From Stenotrophomonas nitritireducens (GTDB lineage Bacteria; Pseudomonadota; Gammaproteobacteria; Xanthomonadales; Xanthomonadaceae), in assembly GCF_001431425.1 (NCBI RefSeq), contig NZ_LDJG01000013.1:48382-112381 (forward strand): a stretch of DNA of 64,000 nucleotides, given 5' to 3'. This document shows positions 1 through 8,814 of the stretch, piece after piece. The notes beneath the pieces were generated by a model. The model was not told the origin of the DNA, did no database searches, and saw nothing but the letters and a program-made list of their open reading frames with translations. Positions within the stretch are counted from its first letter, which is position 1, and each line of letters opens with the position of its first letter. A program made the translations under genes and the position numbers.

Positions 1-685
1 CCCGCACCGGGGCGGCCGGCGGCGAACGCAGCGTGGCGTACAGGCGGGCGACCTCATCGCGCACCGGCCCGGAAAGGCGGGCGCCGCGCATGATCGTCTC
101 GGCCAGGCTGGATTGGCCTGACAGCAGCGCCCAGAGCGCCAGGTTGGCGGCCGCACGCGAACTGTCGGGGGCCAGCTCGGCGGCCTTGGCCAAGGGCGCG
201 CGCGCGTCGGCGATGCGCCCGGACTGCAGCAGGGCGAAGCCGAGATCGCCGAGGTAGCGCGGCTCCAGCGGCTCCAGGCGCACGGCATTGGCAAGCGCCA
301 GCTGCGCATTGTCGCGGTCGCCGGCGGCGGCGGCGACCAGGCCGAGTCCATGCCAGGCCGGGGCGGCCTGCGGGCTGCGCACCAGGCCGCGATAGAGCGC
401 GGCGGCGGCATCGCCATTGCCGGTCTCGCGCTGGGCATCGGCTTCCAGGATGCGCAGGTCGGGAGTGTCGCCGAAGCGTTTTTTGAAGGCGTCCACATGC
501 GCCAGCGATGCGTAATAGGCGCCCTGGTCCTGCATCTGCCGGATCAGCGCCAGATACATGCCGCGATCGTCCTGCGGCGCCGGCTCCAGCGTCGGTTCAA
601 GTGGCGGTTGGCGGTAGGCCACTCCGCCGTGCGCGCAGGCCGCCAGCAGCAGGACGAGCAGCGGGGGCAGCGCCGCGCGGTTCAC
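1..685 (-). CDS. tadD: TadD-like TPR lipoprotein, partial (runs off left edge)
   Basis: The minus-strand frame opens with GTG at 683-685, overlapping the tadC stop as GTGA, and stays open to base 1, so the C-terminus is missing. The N-terminus is a lipoprotein signal (LLVLLLAACAHG), placing the protein in the periplasm. About 190 residues follow with helical, Ala-rich TPR-like repeats such as AWHGLGLVAAAAGDRDNA and EPRYLGDLGFALLQSGR. Position as last visible gene of a Tad operon and TPR content fit TadD, a pilotin-like assembly factor for Flp pili. The TadD name rests on context plus TPR pattern, since TPR proteins are poorly distinguished by sequence alone. Confidence 0.75.
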   Translation of the reverse strand, partial: MNRAALPPLLVLLLAACAHGGVAYRQPPLEPTLEPAPQDDRGMYLALIRQMQDQGAYYASLAHVDAFKKRFGDTPDLRILEADAQRETGNGDAAAALYRGLVRSPQAAPAWHGLGLVAAAAGDRDNAQLALANAVRLEPLEPRYLGDLGFALLQSGRIADARAPLAKAAELAPDSSRAAANLALWALLSGQSSLAETIMRGARLSGPVRDEVARLYATLRSPPAAPVR

Positions 686-1623
686 GACTTGCCCATCCCG
701 GCGAGCGCGCTCGCCAGGGCAAGAATGGCCGGGCCGGACAGCACCAGCATCAGTGCCGGCAGCAGGGTCAGCATCATCACCACGGTCATTTTCACGGACA
801 GTTTCCCCACCTTTTCCTTCATCTTCATCCGCCGCTGCTCGCGCAGCCGCATGCCGAACTGCTTGAGCGGCTCCTGTACCGCGCCGCCGTGCTGGTGCAC
901 CTGCAGCACCATCTGCATCAGGCTGCGCAGGTCGTCGTTGCCGAAATCCTCGGAAAGGCGGCGCAGCGACTGCGCGCGGCTGCGGCCACGGGTGTAGGCG
1001 GCGTTGGCCTTGCGGATCTCGCCTCCCAGCGTCGGGATCGCCATGCGCAGCTTGTCGCCGATCATCTGCAGGCTCTGGTCGATGCTGAAGCCCACGCCCT
1101 GCAGCAGGCGCAGCAGGTCGATCAGCAACGGCAGTTCCTCGTCGACCCTGCGCCGCAGGCGGCCGGCCCAACTGCGCAACGCCAGCTTCGGCAGCAGGAT
1201 GCCGAGCGCGAAACCGCTGACCACCAGGGCCGCGGCGCGGAGGCCATGCGGCTGCATCAGCAGCAGGCCGAGCACCGGCAGCAGCACGGCCAGCAGCACG
1301 CGCAGCGCCAGGAAGGCGGTAGCGCCGGCGCGGTGGTTCCAGCCGACCTGTTCGAGCAGCAGCCGGTCTTCGGGCGCCAGCAGCATCTTCTGCAGCTGAC
1401 TGCCCTCGAAGTGTTCGCCGATGGCGCTGAGTTCGGCCAGCAGCGCCTGCCAGCGGCCACGCGGCGGTGATGCCTGCTCGGGCGCCTTCTGCGCATTATC
1501 CAGCGCATGCTGCAGCGTCGCCTTGACCTGCTGCGCACGCCGGTCCTGGAACAGCAGGCCGGCGGCGGCCAGCAGCAGGGCCAGCGCCACGCAGGCAACG
1601 GCGAGGGCGAAGAGCAGGTTCAT
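682..1623 (-). CDS. tadC: TadC-type Flp pilus inner-membrane platform protein
   Basis: The 313-residue protein starts at ATG 1621-1623, directly before a hydrophobic helix (LLFALAVACVALALLLAAAG). In-frame codons further upstream lie inside tadB and do not look like protein. The layout is two N-terminal membrane helices, a cytoplasmic GspF/T2SSF-like four-helix domain (about residues 140-260, with PLLIDLLRLLQGVGFSIDQS), and a C-terminal membrane segment (MTVVMMLTLLPALMLVLSG). TadC pairs with TadB in the inner membrane as the platform driven by the TadA ATPase. It lies 49 nt after tadB, and its stop overlaps the tadD start, consistent with one operon. Confidence 0.85.
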   Translation of the reverse strand: MNLLFALAVACVALALLLAAAGLLFQDRRAQQVKATLQHALDNAQKAPEQASPPRGRWQALLAELSAIGEHFEGSQLQKMLLAPEDRLLLEQVGWNHRAGATAFLALRVLLAVLLPVLGLLLMQPHGLRAAALVVSGFALGILLPKLALRSWAGRLRRRVDEELPLLIDLLRLLQGVGFSIDQSLQMIGDKLRMAIPTLGGEIRKANAAYTRGRSRAQSLRRLSEDFGNDDLRSLMQMVLQVHQHGGAVQEPLKQFGMRLREQRRMKMKEKVGKLSVKMTVVMMLTLLPALMLVLSGPAILALASALAGMGKS

Positions 1624-1672
1624 GCGCCGGTCTCGCGGCTGGGGGGCGGCGCCGGCGGGGACGGATATCGGC

Positions 1673-2584
1673 TCATATCGATTTCGCCAACCGGTACAGG
1701 ACGAACGCGCCGCCCGCTTCCAGCGCGACCGCCAGCAGCAGGAGCTTGCGCCCCAGCGGCTCATGGAACATGGGCTGGAAGAAATCGGGGTTGAGCAGGG
1801 CCATGAACAGCGCCGAGACCACCGGCAGCAGGCCCAGTACCCAGGCCGACATGCGCGTCTCGGAGGTCGTTGCCTGCAGTTCGCGCTGGACTTCCTCCAG
1901 GTCGCGCATGAAATCGCTCATGCGCTGCAGGATCTGGTCGCTGCGGCCGCCGATGCGGATGCTGGTGCCGAGGATCACCGACAGCATTTCCAGCGGTTGC
2001 AGCCGATACGCCTGCGCTGCCTGCAGCAGGGCGCGGTCCAAGTCCATGCCGGCGCGGGTATAGCCCAGCGCGTTGTCGAGGATGGGGCGCAGCGGTGGGG
2101 TGACGTTCTGCGTCGCGCTCTGGAACGCCATCGACAGGCTGTTGCCGATGCCGGCCATGCGCACCATGTTTTCCAGGAAGTCCGGCATCTGCGCGATCAG
2201 CCGCTGGCGGATCTTCTCGATGCGCCGCTGCAGCCACAGGCCCAGGCCCAGGGCATACAGCGCCATCGTGACCGCGCCGAACCACGCGGAGCCCATGCGG
2301 ATGCCGGCGCCGACCGGCAGGATGAGGGCGGGCAGGCACAGCAGGGCGAGCATGCGGCGGCTGTCGTCCAGGCCCGCGCGGCGCAGCAGTTCGGCCCAGC
2401 GCTGCCGTGGCGGTTGTGCGATGGTGGCATTGCCGGGCGCGGCGGCCGGTGCCGGCGCCAGCCGGGTCTCGGCGTGCAGCGCAGCGGCGCGCTGCTGCTG
2501 GCGCGCGGCAACGCCCCACCACAGGTGGATGGCGCCAACCGCCAGCAGCAGGGCGATGCTGGCCACCAGCAGTGCCCCGCTCAC
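1673..2584 (-). CDS. tadB: TadB-type Flp pilus inner-membrane platform protein
   Basis: The 303-residue protein starts at GTG 2582-2584, and the TGA stop of tadA is embedded in the same GTGA, a typical translational coupling site. It begins with a membrane helix (ALLVASIALLLAVGAIHLWWG), then a linker, further membrane helices and a GspF-like cytoplasmic domain (MPDFLENMVRMAGIGNSLS, then LDRALLQAAQAYRLQPLEML), and it ends with two hydrophobic segments. TadB and TadC together form the membrane platform of the Tad machine. Without the GTG start there is no credible alternative, because the frame runs open far into tadA. Confidence 0.85.
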   Translation of the reverse strand: MSGALLVASIALLLAVGAIHLWWGVAARQQQRAAALHAETRLAPAPAAAPGNATIAQPPRQRWAELLRRAGLDDSRRMLALLCLPALILPVGAGIRMGSAWFGAVTMALYALGLGLWLQRRIEKIRQRLIAQMPDFLENMVRMAGIGNSLSMAFQSATQNVTPPLRPILDNALGYTRAGMDLDRALLQAAQAYRLQPLEMLSVILGTSIRIGGRSDQILQRMSDFMRDLEEVQRELQATTSETRMSAWVLGLLPVVSALFMALLNPDFFQPMFHEPLGRKLLLLAVALEAGGAFVLYRLAKSI

Positions 2585-3933
2585 GGCAGTTCTCCAAGCG
2601 AGGCCTGGCGCAGCTCCATGCGGAACGGCTCGAGCTTGTGGCAATGCGGGTGGAAGCCGAGGCCGAGCCAGCGGTCGCGCTCGCGGCTGTCGTTGTCGAT
2701 CCAGCTTTCGTGCTTGAACAGTTCCTGGCTGCTGATGATGTTGTCGCTGACGCCGGTGATTTCGGTGACGGACATGATCACGCGGCGGCCGCTGCCCAGG
2801 CGCGAGATCTGCACGATGAAGTCGATGGCGCTGGCGATCTGCCGGCGCAGGCTTTCCTCGCTGCCCTGGAAGCCGGCGAAGCCGGCCAGCATCTCCAGCC
2901 GGTACAGGCAGTCGCGCGGCGAATTGGCGTGGATGGTGGCCATCGAGCCGTCGTGGCCGGTGTTCATCGCCTGCAGCATTTCCAGCACTTCGGCGCCGCG
3001 TACCTCGCCCACCACGATCCGGTCCGGACGCATGCGCAGGCTGTTGCGGACCAGGTCGCGGATGTTGACCGCGCCGCTGCCGTCGAAACCGCCCAGCCGG
3101 CTTTCCAGTCGCACCACGTGCGGATGGTTGAGCGAGAGCTCGGCGGTGTCCTCGATGGTGATGACGCGTTCGTTGTGCGGGATGAAGGTGGCCAGCGCGT
3201 TGAGCAGCGAGGTCTTGCCGGAGCTGGTGCCGCCGGAGATCAGGATGTTGCAGCGCCCGCGCACCATCGCGTTGAGCAGCGCGTAGATGGGCTTGTCGAA
3301 CGCGCCGCGACCGAGCAGTTCGTCCGGCGTGAACGGGTCCTTGCGGAACTTGCGGATCGAGACCATCGGCCCGTCGACCGCCAGTGGCGAGATGATCGCG
3401 TTGAGGCGGCCGCCGTTGGGCAGGCGCGCGTCGACCATCGGGTTCGAGTCGTCCAGGCGCCGGCCGAGCGGGGCGATGATCCGGCGCAGGATGCGCAGCA
3501 GGTGGCGGTCGTCGCTGAAGCGCTGCGGCGCGCGCTGCAGCACGCCGCCGCTGGAGACGTGTACGTCCTTGTAGCCGTTGATCAGGATGTCCTCGATCTC
3601 CGGATCGTGCAGCAGGTCGTCCAGCGGGCCGAAGCCGATCAGTTCCTTCTGCAGCGCGATGGCGACGGTCTCCATCTCCTGCGCGTTGACCGGGATCTTC
3701 CATTCCTTGACGAAGGCCGCGGTCTGCGCCTGCACGAACCGGGCGATGGTCGATGGCGCCCAGGCGTCGATATCGACCCGCTCGTCCTCGATGTGGTTGA
3801 GCAGGTACTCGTGCGCGGCCGAAAGCATGCTCTGGAACTGCTCGGTCTGGTCGAACGGCACGCCCGGCGGCGCGTCCGCCTCGGCGGCGGAGGGCGCCAT
3901 GCGCTGCGGCAGCGGAGTGACTTTGTCTTCCAT
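2581..3933 (-). CDS. tadA: TadA/CpaF family pilus assembly ATPase
   Basis: This is a 450-residue type II/IV secretion ATPase that powers Flp pilus extension and retraction from the cytoplasmic face. Visible motifs are Walker A GGTSSGKT (residues 234-241), an Asp/His-box region (TIEDTAELSLNHPHVV, about 259-274) and a Walker B RIVVGEVRG (305-313) followed by the His-box MATIHANSPR. The length is typical of CpaF. It sits 2 nt from the tadZ stop and its own stop overlaps tadB. Identification is secure at family level. Confidence 0.95.
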   Translation of the reverse strand: MEDKVTPLPQRMAPSAAEADAPPGVPFDQTEQFQSMLSAAHEYLLNHIEDERVDIDAWAPSTIARFVQAQTAAFVKEWKIPVNAQEMETVAIALQKELIGFGPLDDLLHDPEIEDILINGYKDVHVSSGGVLQRAPQRFSDDRHLLRILRRIIAPLGRRLDDSNPMVDARLPNGGRLNAIISPLAVDGPMVSIRKFRKDPFTPDELLGRGAFDKPIYALLNAMVRGRCNILISGGTSSGKTSLLNALATFIPHNERVITIEDTAELSLNHPHVVRLESRLGGFDGSGAVNIRDLVRNSLRMRPDRIVVGEVRGAEVLEMLQAMNTGHDGSMATIHANSPRDCLYRLEMLAGFAGFQGSEESLRRQIASAIDFIVQISRLGSGRRVIMSVTEITGVSDNIISSQELFKHESWIDNDSRERDRWLGLGFHPHCHKLEPFRMELRQASLGELP

Positions 3934-3935
3934 GG

Positions 3936-5198
3936 TTAGCGACCCAGGAGAGAAACGAGGCGGGCGATGGGGGAGGTGATCGGCGCCGCGTCGCGGCCGC
4001 CGGCCAGGTGTTGCAGCAGCGGTTGCAGGGCGCGCACGTAGGGATCGCGCGGCGCGCTTTCGGTGAGCAGGCGGCCGAGCCCGGTGCTGGCGCGCAGCGC
4101 CCGGCTGCGCTCGGGGAGCGTCGCCAGCAGCGGAAGGGCGAAACGCTCGGCGATCTGCCGGTCGCTCAGGCCGCCGTCCGGGTCGTAGCGATTGACCAGC
4201 AGGTGCAGGCGTTCGTCGCGCAGTTCGCGGTGGTCCAAGTCGCGCAGGGCCTGGTCCAGCGAAACCAGCGAGCCGATGCCCTGGTCGGCGACCAGCCAGA
4301 TTTCATGCGCCTGCTTCAGCAGCGCGGGAGGAACCTGGGACATCGGCATGCCGCCCGTGTCGGCGACGACCAGCGGGAAGATGCCGCGCAGCTGGCGCAG
4401 CAGGGCCGCCGGCTCGTGCACGGGCGGCAGGGCGGTGCCGGCCATGCCCAGCAGCGCCAGGCCGCTGCCGTGGTGGGCCAGGGCGGTGGTGGCGAAGGTG
4501 GGGTCGATGCGCTCGACGTTGCGCAGCGCCTCCTCGTAACCGAAGTGGCTTTCCACGCCCAGATAGAGTGCGCCATCGCCGTTGGGCTGGCCGAGATCCA
4601 GCAGCAGGACCGGGTTGGCCGCCTGCCCGCCGCTGCCGGGATGGCCCAGGCGCGCGGCCAGCTGCGCCGCCAGATGGACGGAGAGCATGCTGGTGCCGAC
4701 GCCGGCGCGCACCCCATGGAGCAGGACCAGGCGCCCGGCGGGCGCCGCCACAGGTGCCGGTGCCGCCGCCGTGGGGGAAGGCAGCGGCAGGCGGGTGATG
4801 CGCTCGAACACCTCGAGCATCTGCGGGGCGTTGTTGTCGATGTCGATGAAGTCGCGCACGCCCGCGCGCACCGCCACCAGCAGGTGATGGGCCTGTTCCG
4901 GCCCCTCGGTTCCGACCCCGACCATCGGCAGCGGGCAGGCCGCGGCGGCCAGCTGCCGCGCCAGATCCGACGAATAGCCGGCGTTGCCGCCGCAGTAGTC
5001 GAGCAGGACCAGCGGCGCGCCCGCGGCAACCTTGGCCAGCTGCTGCGGGGACACCTCGCGGCTGTCCACCCAGGTGAGCTGCGCATGCCCGGACAAGGTC
5101 GAGCCCAACCGCGCCATGTGGCGGTTGTCGGGGGCATAGAGCACCAGTTGCAGGTTCGGGGTCTGGTGCATGAGCGGCAGTGGCATGACCGACGGCAT
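3936..5198 (-). CDS. tadZ: TadZ/CpaE-like pilus localisation ATPase
   Basis: The 420-residue protein begins with an atypical receiver-like domain (QLVLYAPDNRHMARLGSTL, about residues 13-130), followed by a ParA/MinD-like domain. The P-loop is degenerate: LLHGVRAGVGTSM has the GVGT core but lacks the signature lysine of KGGVGKT. Such loss is known in TadZ/CpaE proteins that localise the Tad machine to a pole. The start at 5196-5198 lies 8 nt after the cpaC stop. Later in-frame ATGs at 5186 and 5174 are possible starts, and no strong ribosome-binding site separates them. Confidence 0.82.
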   Translation of the reverse strand: MPSVMPLPLMHQTPNLQLVLYAPDNRHMARLGSTLSGHAQLTWVDSREVSPQQLAKVAAGAPLVLLDYCGGNAGYSSDLARQLAAAACPLPMVGVGTEGPEQAHHLLVAVRAGVRDFIDIDNNAPQMLEVFERITRLPLPSPTAAAPAPVAAPAGRLVLLHGVRAGVGTSMLSVHLAAQLAARLGHPGSGGQAANPVLLLDLGQPNGDGALYLGVESHFGYEEALRNVERIDPTFATTALAHHGSGLALLGMAGTALPPVHEPAALLRQLRGIFPLVVADTGGMPMSQVPPALLKQAHEIWLVADQGIGSLVSLDQALRDLDHRELRDERLHLLVNRYDPDGGLSDRQIAERFALPLLATLPERSRALRASTGLGRLLTESAPRDPYVRALQPLLQHLAGGRDAAPITSPIARLVSLLGR

Positions 5199-5206
5199 GG
5201 CGGGCG

Positions 5207-6526
5207 TCAGCGCGAGAAGCCCGGCAGCTGGTCGGGCGATGCCGGGTGCAGCAGCCACGAGCCCCAGACCGGCAGGCGAGGACTGGCCTCGCGCTGGCCC
5301 GGCAACGGGATGTCAGTGCCCTTGGCCAGTGGCCGCACCAGGCGCGGGGTGACCACGATCACCAGTTCCTTGTCCTCGCGCTTGTAGTCCAGGTTGCGGA
5401 AGAACGAGCCGATCACCGGGATGTCGCCCAGCAGCGGGATCTTGTTGACCATCGACGACAACTGGCTGCTAACCAGCCCGCCGATGACGAAGCTCTCGCC
5501 GTCGCCCAGTTCGACGGTGGTGTCCGCGCGCCGGGTGGAGATGGCCGGGATCTGCACGCCGTCGAGGCTGATGCCGCGGGTGTAGTCCAGGTCGCTGGCC
5601 TCGGGGGCCACCTTCAGTGCGATGCGGTCCGGCGACAGCACCGTGGGAGTTACCGTCAGGCCGATGCCGAAGGGCTTGAACGTCACCGTGGTGGTGCCCA
5701 GTCCCTGCGGTTCGAGGATCGGCAGTTCGCCGCCGGCCAGGAAGCTCGCGCTCTGGCCGGACAAGGCCACCAGCGTGGGCTCGGCCAGCACGCGCGCCAT
5801 GCCGTTGCTCTGCAGCAGGTCGATGCTGGCGTTCCAGCTGTGGGGGAGGGAGCTGGCGACCAGTTTGAAGGCCGAGGACAGGGCGCCGCCGTTGCTGCTG
5901 GCGCCGGACGGCGACGTGAAGCCGTAACTGAAGCCGCCATTGGTGTTCCTGAAGTTCACGCCGATCTGGCGCAGCACGCTGCGGTTGAATTCCACCACCT
6001 TCACTTCCACCTGCACCACGCCGCCGCCGGCGATGGTGGATACGTCGTTGATGACGCCCTTCTCGCCGACCACGCTGGCGACCGCCTTGCGCGCCGCCTC
6101 GTGCGACAGCAGGGTGGGTGTCTCTCCCTGCAGCAGCCCTTGTCCGTCCTGCACGGCCACGGCGGGGGAACGGGCATCGAGCAGGCCGCGCTGCACCGCG
6201 CTGCGGACATCGACGCGGATGCGGGTCGGCGCGGGCTGCTGGCGCTGCCACAGCATCAAGGTGGTGCTGCCGGCGTTCCTGCCGATCAGCAGCACGTGGC
6301 GCTTGTCGCGCAGGGACGTGACATCGGCGATCTCCGGGTCGGCGATGGCGATCCGTTCCACGTCCGCGGGCAAGGTCCACGGACGCTGTTCGTGGAGTTC
6401 CAGCTGCACCGACTCGCCGGCCGCCATCTGGGCCTGGGCGATGGCCGGAAGAACCGCGGCCAGCGCCCCGGTGGTCAGGGACAACCGGAGCAGGACGTGT
6501 GGCAGGCGATGGGCAGGCTTTGCCAT
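5207..6526 (-). CDS. cpaC: CpaC/RcpA family Flp pilus secretin
   Basis: This 439-residue outer-membrane secretin forms the Flp pilus exit channel. It starts at ATG 6524-6526 behind an AAGGGAG ribosome-binding site (6534-6540); an in-frame ATG 18 nt upstream (6544) has no such site. It has a signal peptide to about residue 32, a pilus-formation N-terminal domain (RIAIADPEIADV) and a BON-like region. The secretin core follows (VLAEPTLVALSGQSASFLAG), with the C-terminal signature KELVIVVTPRLVRPL. It lies between cpaB and tadZ in the usual Tad order. Confidence 0.93.
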   Translation of the reverse strand: MAKPAHRLPHVLLRLSLTTGALAAVLPAIAQAQMAAGESVQLELHEQRPWTLPADVERIAIADPEIADVTSLRDKRHVLLIGRNAGSTTLMLWQRQQPAPTRIRVDVRSAVQRGLLDARSPAVAVQDGQGLLQGETPTLLSHEAARKAVASVVGEKGVINDVSTIAGGGVVQVEVKVVEFNRSVLRQIGVNFRNTNGGFSYGFTSPSGASSNGGALSSAFKLVASSLPHSWNASIDLLQSNGMARVLAEPTLVALSGQSASFLAGGELPILEPQGLGTTTVTFKPFGIGLTVTPTVLSPDRIALKVAPEASDLDYTRGISLDGVQIPAISTRRADTTVELGDGESFVIGGLVSSQLSSMVNKIPLLGDIPVIGSFFRNLDYKREDKELVIVVTPRLVRPLAKGTDIPLPGQREASPRLPVWGSWLLHPASPDQLPGFSR

Positions 6527-6540
6527 GGTCGAACTCCCTT

Positions 6541-7575
6541 TCACGGCGATGACAGCGGGGTGGCGGGACTGGAGCCGCGCACGATCTCGATGCCGCCCCC
6601 AGCCGGAGCGCGGCGCGGTAGCGTCCTTTGCGGGGCAGCGGCGGGCGGCGCGCTCCTCGCGCCGGCCAATCCGTCCAGATCGACGCCCGCGAACGCCTGG
6701 TTTTCCGGGCGCTGCGCCTCTTCGGCCGCCATGCCATCCAGCCCGCGGCGCAAGGCCAGCACCGGCGCGGGTGCGGCGAACAGCGTGTTGTCGGCCATCG
6801 CGGTATCGATCGGGTTGCGCAGGGCCAGGAACAGCTTTCCGCTCTGGGCGCCGAGCAGCAGGCGTCCGATCATTTCCACCGGAACGGCGAGCACCGCGGT
6901 CCTCGCCGGCGGCGTCGCGGCACTTCCGCCGCTGGAACCGCCGCCGTTTCCGATGATGGAAGCGGCGCGGCTGTCCGTTTCCGGCGCCCTGGTTTCTTCA
7001 GGCGCTGCAGTGGCCGCGGGCGGTGCGGCGGACTGCATGTCGCGTTCGCCGTAACCCAGCACGCGCAGGCGCGACAACAACAGGCGCGCCTGCATGCCAC
7101 CCTGGCGGGAGCCCGCGGTCGCGTTCATGCCGGGCAGGCTCATGAACACGTCCACATGGTCGCCCGGCGCGACCCGGTTGCCGGCGCCGGCCAGTTCGTC
7201 CACCGGTATCGCCACCGCCCGTTCGCCGGGATTCAGGGCCAGGGCGATGCCGCGCGACACCCCGCTGCGCGGTATCGGCTGCCCGGCGTCGATGTCCTGC
7301 AGCAGGACGCCGCCGGTCACCTCGCCCACGTAGAAAAAGGCGCCCGGAGGCTGCTGGGCAAGAGCGGCGACCGTGAGGTCGTTGGCGGTCAACGGCATGC
7401 CCGCCGTCAGCGGCCTCGCCGCCACGACCACGTCGTAGCGCGGCGCCTGCGCGACAGCCGGCGAAGCGGCCTGCACCGCCTGCGATGAACGGCGCCCGAT
7501 GCCGATGGCGATGATCGCCAGCAGCACGGCGATCGCCAGAAGCAGTATTGCCGTGATTCTTATGGCCCTGGGCAT
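6541..7575 (-). CDS. cpaB: CpaB/RcpC family Flp pilus assembly protein
   Basis: The 344-residue protein starts at ATG 7573-7575, preceded by AAAGGGGA. An N-terminal membrane helix (AILLLAIAVLLAIIAIGIG) is followed by an SAF domain (VVVAARPLTAGMPLTANDL, about residues 45-110) and a CpaB-type second domain (PVDELAGAGNRVAPGDHVDVF). The C-terminal third is Ala/Pro-rich and low in complexity. CpaB is a periplasmic/inner-membrane partner of the secretin. The stop lies 14 nt before the cpaC start. Confidence 0.9.
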   Translation of the reverse strand: MPRAIRITAILLLAIAVLLAIIAIGIGRRSSQAVQAASPAVAQAPRYDVVVAARPLTAGMPLTANDLTVAALAQQPPGAFFYVGEVTGGVLLQDIDAGQPIPRSGVSRGIALALNPGERAVAIPVDELAGAGNRVAPGDHVDVFMSLPGMNATAGSRQGGMQARLLLSRLRVLGYGERDMQSAAPPAATAAPEETRAPETDSRAASIIGNGGGSSGGSAATPPARTAVLAVPVEMIGRLLLGAQSGKLFLALRNPIDTAMADNTLFAAPAPVLALRRGLDGMAAEEAQRPENQAFAGVDLDGLAGARSAPPAAAPQRTLPRRAPAGGGIEIVRGSSPATPLSSP

Positions 7576-7603
7576 GGTTGTTCCCCTTTGCAGACGTGTG
7601 GCG

Positions 7604-8092
7604 TCAGTTGCTGCCGGTATCCAGTTGCACGATGGCACTGCTGCGCATCCGCTCGCCCATCACCCAGCCCAGCAGTCGCCCGGTTCCGGGAATGAAGGGG
7701 TGGCGGTCGTAGTCGTAAGAGACGCTGACCTGCATGCAGCGCGTCGTGCCGTCGCCCGCGCAGAGGTAGGCGTCGGATACGACGATGGGCTCGGCCGCGG
7801 CCCCCTGGCAGTCGGCAGCCTGGCCGGAAAAATTCAGCAGCCACTGCATCGAGCGCGCCGAGGCCCGGCAGGCGTTGCTGCGGCGCGCCGGGACGTCGCC
7901 ATGGCGCAGGGCGGCGCGCGCGCCTTCCCCCGCGGCGAGGGTCAACGACTGCTGAGCGGCGAAGATCATTACCCCGGTGAAGGTAACCAGCAGCAGCGGC
8001 ACTATCCCCAGCATCAGCAGGAGCGCATATTCGATGCTGACCACCCCGCGCTGCCTTTTTATATTGAACCCATGGCTCGGTTGTTTATCCAT
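7604..8092 (-). CDS. TadE/TadG-like pseudopilin
   Basis: The 162-residue protein starts at ATG 8090-8092, inside the last codons of cpaA (8-nt overlap). After a short basic leader comes RGVVSIEYALLLMLGIV, which has the Flp-family cleavage context Gly followed by Glu at +5 and Tyr at +6, then a hydrophobic helix. This is the TadE-domain arrangement of minor pseudopilins processed by CpaA/TadV. The rest is a periplasmic domain with several Cys residues, possibly disulfide-bonded. Whether it is TadE, TadF or a single merged pseudopilin cannot be told, since only one such gene is visible here. Confidence 0.8.
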   Translation of the reverse strand: MDKQPSHGFNIKRQRGVVSIEYALLLMLGIVPLLLVTFTGVMIFAAQQSLTLAAGEGARAALRHGDVPARRSNACRASARSMQWLLNFSGQAADCQGAAAEPIVVSDAYLCAGDGTTRCMQVSVSYDYDRHPFIPGTGRLLGWVMGERMRSSAIVQLDTGSN

Positions 8093-8621
8093 GTGAAACC
8101 CCGGTGAAAACAATAAGCAGGGTCGCGGCGCCAAGATAGGCGGCATAGGGAATTCCCCTGCGTCCCTTGCGCGATGCTTTCATTTTCCTGGACAGCTCGC
8201 TTTCATTCACGAATCTATATGCGCGGATCGCCGGTGGGTAATTGGCGATGAAATCCGGGAAAACCCCGTTCTTCGCGGCGATCCAGGTCGTCGCGTGTAC
8301 CCCTGCAAGCAGGCTGGCGATTATCCAGAGCGGTAGGAGGGCGCTGCCGCCCAACAGCAGCCCCAGTACCGAAAACAGTTTCACGTCGCCGGCGCCCATC
8401 CAGCCGATCAGGTGGAACGGAAGCAGGAGCACCAGGCCGAGCAGCAGTCCAGCCATCGCGTCGGCGAGGCCGGTCGAAGCCGATGGCAGCACCAGCATCG
8501 CCAGGATGCCGGCCATTGCCGCCGCCAGCAGCCCGCGGTTGGGGACGCGCCGGGCATACAGGTCGGTATATATGACCTGTAGGCCCAGAATCACCGCGAT
8601 GCTTGCCGACAGCGGAGGCAC
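8085..8621 (-). CDS. cpaA: CpaA/TadV prepilin peptidase (A24 family)
   Basis: This 178-residue inner-membrane aspartic peptidase cleaves Flp prepilin and the TadE-like leader. The two catalytic Asp residues of A24 peptidases are visible: D20 in YTDLYARRVPNR and D79 in the GAGDVKLF motif. It lacks the N-methylase domain of PilD, as is usual for CpaA. The start is a GTG at 8619-8621, 13 nt after the flp stop, with no better candidate. Hydrophobic segments cover most of the protein. Confidence 0.92.
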   Translation of the reverse strand: MPPLSASIAVILGLQVIYTDLYARRVPNRGLLAAAMAGILAMLVLPSASTGLADAMAGLLLGLVLLLPFHLIGWMGAGDVKLFSVLGLLLGGSALLPLWIIASLLAGVHATTWIAAKNGVFPDFIANYPPAIRAYRFVNESELSRKMKASRKGRRGIPYAAYLGAATLLIVFTGVSHG

Positions 8622-8634
8622 GGCCGCGTGCCCG

Positions 8635-8814
8635 TCAGGCGAACGCGGCGGTGACGGCTGCCGTCAGCTGGGCGAACAGCGCCGTGAAGAAATCGCGTAA
8701 CGCGGGACCGGCGACAACCACCAGCGCGCCGGCGACCACGGCGGCCAGTAGGCCGTATTCCAGCGCGGTGACACCGTCTTCTTCTGCGAAAAACCTGCGG
8801 ATCTTGGCGTTCAT
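8635..8814 (-). CDS. flp: Flp-family type IVc pilin (major subunit)
   Basis: The 59-residue prepilin starts at ATG 8812-8814 behind GGAGAG. A short acidic leader ends in EEDGVTALEYGL: cleavage after Gly gives mature +5 Glu and +6 Tyr, the Flp hallmark. A single hydrophobic helix then runs through LLAAVVAGALVVVAG, with an Ala-rich C-terminus. It is the first gene of the pilus operon and is probably its most strongly expressed product. Only one flp copy is present in the window. Confidence 0.95.
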   Translation of the reverse strand: MNAKIRRFFAEEDGVTALEYGLLAAVVAGALVVVAGPALRDFFTALFAQLTAAVTAAFA

